From DAOUMU01 sp034409055 (lineage in GTDB: Bacteria > Chloroflexota > Anaerolineae > 4572-78 > J111): a stretch of DNA of 17,173 nucleotides. The position numbers and the translations under genes are program-made. The notes beneath the pieces were generated by a model that made no database searches, was not told the origin of the DNA, and was given only the letters and a program-made list of their open reading frames with translations. Positions 8,301-13,610 of this stretch are shown piece after piece; positions within the stretch are counted from its first letter, which is position 1, and each line of letters starts with the position of its first letter. Location: assembly GCA_034409055.1 (NCBI GenBank), contig DAOUMU010000133.1:1-17173 (forward strand), in the 5' to 3' direction.

Positions 8301-8382
8301 GGGGGATGAAGATAAGTAGCGAGAGGATAAGCCAATCGATTTTCGATTTTCGATTTTCGATTTTCGATTGATTATTTTCCAA
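5377..8382 (-). CDS. GT39-family membrane glycosyltransferase with three C-terminal beta-sandwich modules
   Basis: The 1001-aa protein has an Asp-Glu pair in the first outer loop (residues 39-40, LTADEPLFLEQAREF), as in GT39/PMT-like GT-C enzymes. Roughly ten hydrophobic helices span about 17-480. A soluble region then contains three tandem modules near 605-735 (ARLLGYDL, VVTLYWRAL, PGTYRLEVGLYDP), 740-870 (a divergent copy, ARLIGYDA, TGQYELVVML) and 875-1001 (ITLAGYQL, LELHLYWQT, PAGVYRLITGLYNP). The start is TTG at 8382. It is supported by GGGAGG at 8390-8395 with 7-nt spacing, inside the end of the upstream gene (11-bp overlap). The stop overlaps the next start by 4 bp. The N-terminal segment (about residues 5-15) is encoded by TTTCGAT heptamers, and loop 311-355 by TTGCGTG heptamers broken by a 25-bp insert. 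Likely role: surface-glycan assembly on lipid-linked sugars (inference). Confidence 0.88.
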   Translation of the reverse strand: MENNQSKIENRKSKIDWLILSLLIFIPRLLNLDVFLTADEPLFLEQAREFAAGLAGGDFSRTLGIGYPGVTVAWWSAPVVGLVPLTNSTTELGAYTAGRLATALATGLLMLLLYALARVLVGRWPALLGVGLLALDPYSLAYSRLLHIAMPLALFMSLAGLAWLLWLRDAHRRWLLVAGLLAGLALLTKSTALLLGPMLSLSLLGWAVTTAQWRHWGWWRPKIGGLVVIALLAIVVFFALWPAMWVAPGQALRLTFSKLFTDQEAGTGNLGLFWFGRFVEDPGPAFYPVAFLLKATPWLLVGLCLSLYQVIRYCVLRIPFISRPTHAAHNTQHATRNTQPCPERSRRDATRNTQHILPITLSLWLFTLTYLIFMTIASKKSVRYMLPAFPVFYLLAGLAFYQISDSAIQRFSEWRSKIHFYPSAPLPVPVRVLPLLLFLPLALFTFFYHPYYFTYYNPLLLGWRWAPHTLLVGWGEGLDEAARYLNRRPDRTTVSAWYEWLFPIFYHGQVEPVVPQENLITADHTVLYLNQVQRDIPGPNIVHYFRTRRRPEHTVRLAGIDYAWVYPGPIAGFRSDPLPQYPLGGQFGDEARLLGYDLHPPPRSGQPLVVTLYWRALTTPAGDRFVYLRLVDEQGHVWARADSPPVMGLWPTTRWQPGMLVEDAYELPIPPGTPPGTYRLEVGLYDPASGQPLLASGQPVGQGGGLLLGQVQVEWQSLSNAPDLPQQTDTRLAPNARLIGYDAPPAVATSGDLLPIRLAWRESKTLFSFLAWPNNFVMFEWRLSAGPVNDQPLSQQLDELPWPIEAWGRRATLLSYHAVIVPPSLATGQYELVVMLHDSSVPAGQAFSLGRVEVTAPAHQFELPAKALVPAGPAGLAQHITLAGYQLDPSDRSLELHLYWQTEAPVTTRYKVFAQLLTADNALVAQVDNFPAAGQRPTTGWLPGEIITDPHSLPLSPDVPAGVYRLITGLYNPLTGERLPVVDETGETVADAIFVTEVTLP
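7146..7169. repeat. 8-bp tandem repeat CGCTGAAT (3 units)
   Basis: Three exact units start at 7146, 7154 and 7162. It sits in a cytoplasmic or outer loop of the second GT39 gene (SDSAIQRFSEWRSK). Confidence 0.85.
7318..7408. repeat. 7-bp TTGCGTG array interrupted by a 25-bp palindromic insert
   Basis: TTGCGTG units run from about 7318 to 7340 and resume from 7366 to about 7408. Between them, 7341-7365 is a 25-bp block starting CCCTTCGGCTTCG and ending GGACAGGG, the CCTGAGCGAAGCCGAAGG-type dispersed repeat. The array encodes NTQHATRNTQ-like residues and the insert encodes PCPERSRR within the second GT39 protein. A further TACGCAG pair lies at about 7432-7446. Confidence 0.85.
8337..8368. repeat. 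7-bp tandem repeat TTTCGAT (4 units plus a partial)
   Basis: Exact units start at 8341, 8348, 8355 and 8362, preceded by CGAT. The array codes for the N-terminal QSKIENRKSKID stretch of the second GT39 protein, directly before its first helix. Confidence 0.9.
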
Positions 8383-10615
8383 CCGTCAGCCTCCCTAACT
8401 TCACCGCATTCTCGCCGCTGGTGTCATTTTGGACGGGCAGACGTTGGCCGGTTTCCAGCAGATAGAGACCAACCCATAAATCATACGCACCGGGGGAGAG
8501 TTCAGCCGGTAAAAACAGGTCGCTCCTCTCGCGGATGGTTTCCCCCACAGGCCACAGAGTAGTCGGATAGAGGTTACCCAGGGGACGGTGATCGGCCTGG
8601 GCCACGTTTCCCCCGCCTGGGGGGCGCACGTGAACGAAAACGGTGTAGTCGTGGGACATCGGAGCCAGGGCCCGCCAGTAGAGAGTCAGACGCAGCGTTT
8701 GCCCCGGTTCAGGCTGTTCCGGCTCGATGGTGTAACCGATTAAACGAACCCGGTCGCCAAAAACGGCCTCGGCAGGCCGGGCCGGGTTGAGGGTCAATGG
8801 TCGCGGTTCCGGCTTGGAACGCAAAATAAAAATCCCCTGGGTCTGGCTGACGTAATCGGTTTGGGCCAGCAGTTGTTGTTGAAAAGGTAGGTCGTAATAC
8901 TCGCGTTGCAGCCCCCACCGCTCCAGCACCAGCCAGACATTATGATCGGCCAACGTTTGATGAAGAGCCGTTTCGGTGCGAATGGCCGGAGAGGCCAACC
9001 AGCGATCCACGGCCCGGCCATTGACGGTTAAAATTCGATAATCGTACCCACCGCGCCGCTGCACGCTGTAGAAATCATTACGGCCCAGGTAAAAAGCGGC
9101 CGCCGTTGGCGTACCGGTCAGAATCGTATCGCCCGCTTGCCAGTGACTCTGCACGTAAGCAAAAGCGGAGTCATAATCGTCGCCGGTATTGGCCAGCAGC
9201 ACCTGAACCGCCGGCTGGGTAACGATCAGAATGAGGCCGGAGATGAGGAGGGGGGCGAGATGGGAGATGAGATAGGGGATGCGTGAAGCGTAAACCCGCA
9301 GGGCAGATGACGTGAAACGTGAAACGTAACGACTACCCCCTGACCCCTGACCACCGACCACCGACCACCTATCCCTGACCCCTGACCCCTGATTACTGAC
9401 CCCTGACCCCTGATTACTGACCACCGACAGCCCATGCGCTCCCAGCAGGAAAAGGACCGGCAGGAGCATAAACAGGTATTTGTCATCGCGGCGGTCGGGG
9501 GAGACGAAGAGAATCATTTCCAGGGTGGTGATCAGGAGGATGAGGGTGAGAAAGAAAGCGGGAGGGCCAGGGAGCAGGGGGGCGGGGGAGAGAGCGGAAT
9601 TTTTGTCACGCTGCCGGGTTATCAAAGCGATGAAACTAACCAGCATGGCTACCAGGGCAAAAGGCACAAAAATCAAGGCAGGCAGGGAGAGATAGAAAGG
9701 GGCAATGGCCTGCCAACCCTTGACCAGGTTAAGGGAAAGATCACCGTAAATGGCCAAAACCTGGGCCAGACCGGACAGGGCCTGGCTGGCTTCAAGCGCT
9801 TCAATCCCCTTGGGTTGGCCGGCCCGTTTGACCAGGAAAGCAATAACCAGGATACCGACCAGAGCAACTGCTTCTAGCCACCATTCCCGGTCGTTTGTCC
9901 ACCACTGGGGGGCGGGGGAGGGGGGGGGTAGGGGAGAAATTGCCCCTGGGCCCGTAAGGGTGCCTACCTGCGCCTCTGCTGCCTCGCTCCTCTGTTTCTC
10001 CACCTTAGTCTGCCGCCATCGGAAGCTAATAGCGGCCAGGATCAGGGGCGGGGCCAGGGTCACGGCCACGAAATGGGACAGGGTAGCGCCCAGATAGGTC
10101 AAGAGGGCGGCCCAGCGCCAGGCAGCCTTACGCTGCACCAGCCCTTCGTAAGCCAGCCAGAGGGTCAATAAGACCAGCAACTGCAATAGGGCATACATTC
10201 TGGCCCGCCCACTCCACGCGATGGCCGCGGGTGCGATGGTCAAGCCGGTAGCGGCCATCAGGCCGACCGCCGGTGAGAACCAGCGGTGGCCAAGCCAAAA
10301 GGTCAGGCCCACAGTAAGCAGGCCACACAGCAAACTGGCGAAACGCGCAGCCAACCGAATCGGGCCGAAAAGGGCGGCCAGGCTGCCCAGATAGGAAAAC
10401 AAGAGGCCGTGCTCGTAAAACAGGCCGGAGGGCATCACGGGTAGCCCCTTTTGGCCAATCATTTGCACGGCCAGCAGGGTCACAAACTCGTCGGGATACA
10501 GTTGGACCGCCTGGACAAAGCGCAGGCGCAGCCACAGCCCTAAACCCAACAGGGCCATTAAGGCCAGGTAGATGATTATGCGATTAGATCGTTGTTTACT
10601 CAGATTAGCCGACAC
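8372..10615 (-). CDS. GT39-family membrane glycosyltransferase, first gene of the operon
   Basis: The 747-aa polytopic protein has a YPDE motif (Asp42-Glu43) in the first outer loop and the GRARMYALLQLLVLL helix motif typical of GT39/PMT_2 proteins. About ten membrane helices end near residue 460. A soluble region follows, then one beta-sandwich module at about 620-747 (VRLIGYTI, LRLTLYWRAL, YTVFVHV, PVGETIRER, PGAYDLWVGLYL). The start is GTG at 10615 with no strong Shine-Dalgarno; an in-frame ATG at residue 20 would cut into the first helix. Residues about 395-440 (SNQGSGVSNQGSG and neighbours) come from thirteen 7-bp units at 9340-9430, lying in a loop before the last helix. A C9 tract (9920-9928 on the plus strand as G9) encodes part of a proline-rich loop. 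It leads the operon, downstream of a terminator-like hairpin in its leader. Confidence 0.88.
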   Translation of the reverse strand: MSANLSKQRSNRIIIYLALMALLGLGLWLRLRFVQAVQLYPDEFVTLLAVQMIGQKGLPVMPSGLFYEHGLLFSYLGSLAALFGPIRLAARFASLLCGLLTVGLTFWLGHRWFSPAVGLMAATGLTIAPAAIAWSGRARMYALLQLLVLLTLWLAYEGLVQRKAAWRWAALLTYLGATLSHFVAVTLAPPLILAAISFRWRQTKVEKQRSEAAEAQVGTLTGPGAISPLPPPSPAPQWWTNDREWWLEAVALVGILVIAFLVKRAGQPKGIEALEASQALSGLAQVLAIYGDLSLNLVKGWQAIAPFYLSLPALIFVPFALVAMLVSFIALITRQRDKNSALSPAPLLPGPPAFFLTLILLITTLEMILFVSPDRRDDKYLFMLLPVLFLLGAHGLSVVSNQGSGVSNQGSGVRDRWSVVGGQGSGGSRYVSRFTSSALRVYASRIPYLISHLAPLLISGLILIVTQPAVQVLLANTGDDYDSAFAYVQSHWQAGDTILTGTPTAAAFYLGRNDFYSVQRRGGYDYRILTVNGRAVDRWLASPAIRTETALHQTLADHNVWLVLERWGLQREYYDLPFQQQLLAQTDYVSQTQGIFILRSKPEPRPLTLNPARPAEAVFGDRVRLIGYTIEPEQPEPGQTLRLTLYWRALAPMSHDYTVFVHVRPPGGGNVAQADHRPLGNLYPTTLWPVGETIRERSDLFLPAELSPGAYDLWVGLYLLETGQRLPVQNDTSGENAVKLGRLTVGK
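8390..8395 (-). promoter_or_regulatory. Shine-Dalgarno supporting a TTG start
   Basis: GGGAGG on the minus strand lies 7 nt before the TTG at 8382 and inside the end of the preceding gene. It decides the start of the second GT39 gene, where no ATG is available. Confidence 0.7.
9340..9430. repeat. Array of thirteen 7-bp units (CTGACCC/CCGACCA family)
   Basis: Thirteen consecutive heptamers read CTGACCC, CTGACCA, CCGACCA, CCGACCA, CCTATCC, CTGACCC, CTGACCC, CTGATTA, CTGACCC, CTGACCC, CTGATTA, CTGACCA, CCGACAG. Two CGTGAAA-type units lie just before (9311-9327). The array is in frame in the first GT39 gene, encoding a Gly/Ser/Gln-rich loop. Confidence 0.88.
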
Positions 10616-10671
10616 AGGCCATCTATTTTACCAGAGATAGCCTGACTGTTCCAATCTTGGGGGCAAACAAA

Positions 10672-10702
10672 AAAGATGAGCTAAATAGCTCATCTCTTTT
10701 TG
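10672..10702. terminator. Bidirectional rho-independent terminator-like hairpin
   Basis: A perfect 10-bp inverted repeat, AGATGAGCTA (10674-10683) and TAGCTCATCT (10686-10695), is separated by AA. It is preceded by an A-rich run and followed by CTTTTTG, so a T-tract follows the stem on both strands. It lies between the minus-strand GT39 start (10615) and the plus-strand TetR-like fragment (10779). It could end a minus-strand transcript, act as an attenuator in the leader of the operon, or mark an old gene end. Confidence 0.75.
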
Positions 10703-10778
10703 TTCTTGCCAGTTTTAACCGGTTACTTTATTCCTTCAACTTCAAAACGATCTCAGCGACCTCAAAGCCGACCTTGCG

Positions 10779-11156
10779 ATGAGTGCCATCACAGAAAGGC
10801 TTATTGCCCGACTGACCACCTTTTTAGACCGCCTGGTCCATTTTATGGATTCGCATGCCCCGTTGCTGTGTGAGGTGCAAAAACAGGGGGTGTTGCCACA
10901 GGACGAGGTAGCCCGGCAAATCTTGCCCCATCTGTGGCTGCCCTGGTTACGGACGACCGTGGCCATGCTGTTGCAGCAAGCCCAACAAAACGGAGAGACC
11001 GCCGACTTGGATATTCCCTACCTGGTTGATGCCATTCTGGCCCCCCTAAACGCCGACCTTTTCATATACCAGCGGCAGACCCTGGGCTTTGACCTGGAGC
11101 GGATCAGCCGGAGCTTTCGACGGTTGGTGTTGGCGAGTGTGAAACGTGAAACGTGA
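10779..11156 (+). CDS. TetR-like regulator fragment lacking the HTH domain
   Basis: The 125-aa helical protein resembles the C-terminal ligand-binding half of TetR/AcrR regulators: LLCEVQKQG, a PHLWLPWLRTTVAMLLQQAQQNGE helix, and DAILAPLNADLFIYQRQTLGFDLERISRSF, which matches the usual end of that domain. The reading frame stays open upstream only to a stop at 10716. That added stretch (FLQLQNDLSDLKADLA) fits a TetR helix 4 but leaves no room for the roughly 50-residue DNA-binding domain. No Shine-Dalgarno precedes the ATG. The 3' end runs into CGTGAAA heptamers, which supply the last residues and the stop. It is probably a 5'-truncated, decaying gene; a short non-DNA-binding protein is the alternative. 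Family assignment is by eye. Confidence 0.5.
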   Translation: MSAITERLIARLTTFLDRLVHFMDSHAPLLCEVQKQGVLPQDEVARQILPHLWLPWLRTTVAMLLQQAQQNGETADLDIPYLVDAILAPLNADLFIYQRQTLGFDLERISRSFRRLVLASVKRET

Positions 11157-11407
11157 AGCGTGAAACGTTATACTTCATAGAACCAGAATTAGCAATGAAA
11201 AAGTAGCTTCCGATGAGACAACCCCATAAAGCATCCAACCACGTAAAGCGTAAACCCACAGGGCCAGTGACGTAAACCCACAGGGCAAGTGAGTGAGTCG
11301 TAGATAAGTCATTACGCTTCACGTTTCACGTTTCACGAGTTGTCTGGCGACATCAAGCGGAAGTTACTTTTTACCCTGCTGGCAAGTCAAATTCTGGTCT
11401 GATGTAC
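11138..11407. repeat. Non-coding repeat patchwork with two interleaved inverted repeats
   Basis: No gene is seen here. CGTGAAA-type heptamers at 11138-11161 recur inverted at 11314-11337 over about 23 bp. A second pair, ACCAGAATT (11182-11190) plus AAAAAGTAGCTTCCG (11198-11212), is matched inverted by CGGAAGTTACTTTTT (11358-11372, 14 of 15) and AATTCTGGT (11390-11398). Between them, GTAAACCCACAGGGC occurs twice (about 11249-11284). The second pair looks like terminal repeats of a small decayed insertion element. Confidence 0.6.
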
Positions 11408-12025
11408 TTATTTCGGTGTCGCAGGATAACACCGGCCGGGAAGGGGGATGAGGCGGGGGACACAGCGCTGGTATTCTCGATAGGCCGGGCCGAACTCGAC
11501 CAGCAAGCGCTTCTCCTCGTAGATCGAGCCGACGTAAAAATAGATAGTGAACAGGATATAAGTGGTCAGTAAATTCAGGCTCATCAGCGGGCTCAGCCAC
11601 AGGAAAAGCAGACTAAAAAAGTAAAGGGGATGCCGCACCCAGCGGTAGAAGCCCTCTATCTGCAACGAACTGCTTTCAGCCGGCCGGGCAGCAAATAGTT
11701 GGGCCAGGCCCAAAAAATGCAGGGGACCGGTCTGCAAAAAGGCAAGCCCCAGGCCGGCCAGAGCCAACAACTGCCCGCCGGCCATCAGCCAGCGCCAGGG
11801 AGCCGGCACCACGTACAGCGTTTGATCCGGCAGCAGGGCCAGCATAGGAAAAATAGGCAGCAGGGTGACAACGGCCAGCAGATTGTAAACCAGCCGGTAC
11901 CAGCGGTCGGTGCCCGGGCCAAAAACGCGCCGGCCCCAGTTTTTAACCGGCAAAGCGGCCAACAGGCTGTGCAGTACGGCGTATAGGACAAAGAACAGGG
12001 TCAGAATCAAGACGCTTGACAGCAT
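11408..12025 (-). CDS. Isoprenylcysteine-carboxyl-methyltransferase-like membrane methyltransferase
   Basis: The 205-aa membrane protein has about five hydrophobic segments. The C-terminal half shows the family's SAM-binding pattern: GFYRWVRHPLYFFSLLF (about 124-140), then YEEKRLLVEFGPAYREYQRCVPRLIP (about 169-194), the E-x8-G-x-x-Y-x-x-Y-x-x-x-V-P arrangement of ICMT/PEMT/NnrU-like enzymes. Such proteins methylate small thiols, lipids or isoprenyl-cysteines at the membrane; the substrate here is unknown. MddA-like methanethiol methylation is one possibility that cannot be decided by eye. The ATG follows AGGAGG (12035-12040) by 9 nt, and the gap to the upstream gene is only 19 bp, so both genes are probably co-transcribed. 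Confidence 0.82.
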   Translation of the reverse strand: MLSSVLILTLFFVLYAVLHSLLAALPVKNWGRRVFGPGTDRWYRLVYNLLAVVTLLPIFPMLALLPDQTLYVVPAPWRWLMAGGQLLALAGLGLAFLQTGPLHFLGLAQLFAARPAESSSLQIEGFYRWVRHPLYFFSLLFLWLSPLMSLNLLTTYILFTIYFYVGSIYEEKRLLVEFGPAYREYQRCVPRLIPLPGRCYPATPK

Positions 12026-12034
12026 GCCCCCCTA

Positions 12035-12040
12035 CCTCCT
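12035..12040 (-). promoter_or_regulatory. Shine-Dalgarno of the methyltransferase-like gene
   Basis: A perfect AGGAGG on the minus strand lies in the 19-bp gap between the two genes, 9 nt before the ATG at 12025. A C7 run separates it from the start. Confidence 0.75.
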
Positions 12041-12044
12041 GGTT

Positions 12045-12698
12045 TCAATCCTCCTCGTCCAGGAACACTTCAGTGTCGGGGCCTATGGGTACCAGGAAGA
12101 GGAAGCCATCCGGTCCCAACTTTTTGGTCAGCTTGGCCATAATTTTGTCTACATTGTCGTAAGGCCCGGCGATAAAAAAGGGCTTGCCATCTTTGCCCAG
12201 GGGGATAGGGACGGCACAGGCATCAGGGTCGGCCTCTCCCAGGACCTGCATGGCCTGCCGGTAATCAGGATCGGGCTTGAAGCCAAGCTCGTCAGCATAG
12301 GCCAGGCCCTCCCGGATAATTTTGGCCACCAGGTTCAGGTCGGCCGACCTCACCGGTTGGCGCGACGTCATCCTATGGCGTAATTCCTGGTATTCAGGCC
12401 GCGTTTCAAAAAGGCGGGCAAAAGCACTCTTGACCCCCAGGCAGCCAAGATCGACCAAAAATGTTCCCACCGCAATCTGGCCCTGTGGCGATTGACGAGC
12501 CACCAGAATCTGGACGATAGCCCCTGCCTGATCCCACGCTTCCGTCAGTAATACCTCGTGCAGGGGCCAGGTACCGGCCTGGCGCAGCCAGGCTTGTCCC
12601 CCGCCTCGAAAGCGTTGCTTGATCCCGGCCTTTTTCTGCTTACGTTTGGCTGCTTTGCGTTGCAGCGCCTTTTGTCGTTTTTTGGTGTTACGGGCCAT
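12045..12698 (-). CDS. Unrecognised basic protein with FLVDLGCLGVK motif
   Basis: The protein is 217 aa from the ATG at 12698, chosen because AAAGGA precedes it by about 8 nt. Longer in-frame starts up to 12881 have no such site and give an unlikely N-terminus. Residues 1-30 are very rich in Lys and Arg (MARNTKKRQKALQRKAAKR), suggesting nucleic-acid or ribosome contact. The core reads PLHEVLLTEAWDQAGAIVQILVARQSPQGQIAVGTFLVDLGCLGVKSAF, followed by helices (LNLVAKIIREGLAYADELGFKPDPDY) and a C-terminal part containing FFIAGPYDNVDKIMAKLTKKLG and an acidic tail (LDEED). The FLVDLxCLGVK block looks like a conserved family core, but the function is not known. It is not a membrane protein. It is probably the first gene of a two-gene unit with the methyltransferase. 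Confidence 0.75.
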   Translation of the reverse strand: MARNTKKRQKALQRKAAKRKQKKAGIKQRFRGGGQAWLRQAGTWPLHEVLLTEAWDQAGAIVQILVARQSPQGQIAVGTFLVDLGCLGVKSAFARLFETRPEYQELRHRMTSRQPVRSADLNLVAKIIREGLAYADELGFKPDPDYRQAMQVLGEADPDACAVPIPLGKDGKPFFIAGPYDNVDKIMAKLTKKLGPDGFLFLVPIGPDTEVFLDEED

Positions 12699-12735
12699 AA
12701 GGATTTGTCCTTTCTTTGAAAATGGCTGGTTAGTC

Positions 12736-12763
12736 AGTATAATAAAAACGCTGTGAAAGACAA
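12736..12763 (-). promoter_or_regulatory. Candidate sigma70-type promoter
   Basis: On the minus strand TTGTCT (12758-12763) and TATACT (12736-12741) are separated by 16 nt, about 37 nt before the ATG at 12698. Matches are 4/6 and 5/6 to the consensus boxes. A very similar pair lies upstream of the NACHT gene. Confidence 0.45.
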
Positions 12764-12888
12764 AATCGATGCCAGCCAGGGACAAATCACGCCGTCTTTC
12801 TTTTGGCCTCGGCCCGCGTCTCGATTTGACCCGATCCTCACCGGCTAAAACCTCGCCCCCGCTGGGCTCAGAAATCATCATTGCCTCT

Positions 12889-12909
12889 GGAGTCGAGGCT
12901 TCAGCCGGT
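12889..12909 (+). repeat. REP-like element, copy 1, overlapping the transposase stop codon
   Basis: The 21-bp unit GGAGTCGAGG...CAGCCGGT contains a small GGCT-TC-AGCC hairpin and starts with a GGAG tetranucleotide, the layout of REPs used by TnpA-REP proteins. It matches the two copies at 13541-13561 (inverted) and 13590-13610. The similarity to the third copy extends about 12 bp further upstream (ATCATTGC...). The transposase stop TGA (minus strand, 12901-12903) lies inside it. Confidence 0.7.
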
Positions 12910-13440
12910 CAAATCAAAATCATCCCCGGCCAGATAATCAATCACCGGATAACGTCGCCAGCAATCGGCCAGCCATTCCTCCCCCTTTGTGCGCAGGTAG
13001 TAATGATAACTGGAAAACGGCCAATCGATCATGTGCCATACATAACCGTGTTTGACCGGATTTTGGTGGATGTAGTTAAACCGTTTCCACATATCCACCT
13101 CAGACCGAATGCAGGTATCCCAGTAGTTGTGCCACACCTGCCGGCCGGCGATACCAGCCCAAAGATTGATCTGTCGTGAGGTACTGCCGTGCAACTGACC
13201 AAAAAAGTGAGATAAATCTTCACCCCGTTTTGTTTTGAGCAGCACGTGGTAGTGATCATTCAGAATGACCCAGGCACGCAGGGTGAGTTCAAATTGCTCG
13301 ACCAGGGTTTTGAGCTTGTCGCGTACCAGCGTTTTGGCCCGGTCGCTGGCCAGGAGGTGGGCATGATCGAGCGTGGCAGAAGTGATGATGTACCACGTGT
13401 TGTCGAGGAAAATATGGGGTGGATGGTGGCCATCAAGCAT
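12901..13440 (-). CDS. REP-associated tyrosine transposase (Y1/HUH family)
   Basis: The protein is 179 aa from ATG 13440, which follows GGAGGG (13449-13454) by 8 nt; the longer in-frame form adds 14 residues without such a site. The HUH motif is HYHVLL (H-x-H, about residues 63-65), after LTLRAWVILNDH. The nucleophilic tyrosine is probably in YIHQNPVKHGY (about 124-134). RAYT/TnpA-REP enzymes are single-strand DNA nickases related to IS200/IS605 TnpA and act on REP hairpins. Three copies of a 21-bp REP-like sequence bracket the gene, one at each side plus an inverted partner, and the stop codon is in one of them. The length is normal for the family and no damage is seen. RAYTs are usually single-copy and not autonomous transposons. 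Confidence 0.87.
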   Translation of the reverse strand: MLDGHHPPHIFLDNTWYIITSATLDHAHLLASDRAKTLVRDKLKTLVEQFELTLRAWVILNDHYHVLLKTKRGEDLSHFFGQLHGSTSRQINLWAGIAGRQVWHNYWDTCIRSEVDMWKRFNYIHQNPVKHGYVWHMIDWPFSSYHYYLRTKGEEWLADCWRRYPVIDYLAGDDFDLTG

Positions 13441-13448
13441 CGTTTTTT

Positions 13449-13454
13449 CCCTCC
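13449..13454 (-). promoter_or_regulatory. Shine-Dalgarno deciding the transposase start
   Basis: GGAGGG on the minus strand lies 8 nt before the ATG at 13440. It favours this start over the upstream in-frame one at 13482. Confidence 0.7.
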
Positions 13455-13540
13455 GACTGAGATGGCAGTATTTTACCACCACACTTTACCCGGGACATAG
13501 CCTTGAAATGTCAGTAGGCAAGCGTAGCTGATTTTTAGCG

Positions 13541-13610
13541 ACCGGCTGAAGCCTCGACTCCGCTTGGCGAAGAAGTTATCATTGCTCTTGGAGTCGAGGC
13601 TTCAGCCGGT
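13541..13610. repeat. Inverted REP pair (BIME-like), copies 2 and 3
   Basis: Copy 2 (13541-13561) and copy 3 (13590-13610) are perfect 21-bp inverted copies with a 28-nt spacer, so they could form a long stem-loop in the transcript or a cruciform in DNA. They lie between the NACHT stop (13750) and the transposase start (13440). This arrangement matches bacterial interspersed mosaic elements and could end or stabilise the NACHT mRNA. Confidence 0.78.

Noticed and set aside
10742..10966. Minus-strand 74-codon frame opposite the TetR-like fragment
   Set aside because: Low-complexity Ser/Arg-rich product without a ribosome binding site; the plus-strand frame fits a known fold better.
12699..12881. 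Upstream extension of the FLVDLGCLGVK protein
   Set aside because: The extension covers a promoter-like sequence and lacks a Shine-Dalgarno; the inner ATG has one.
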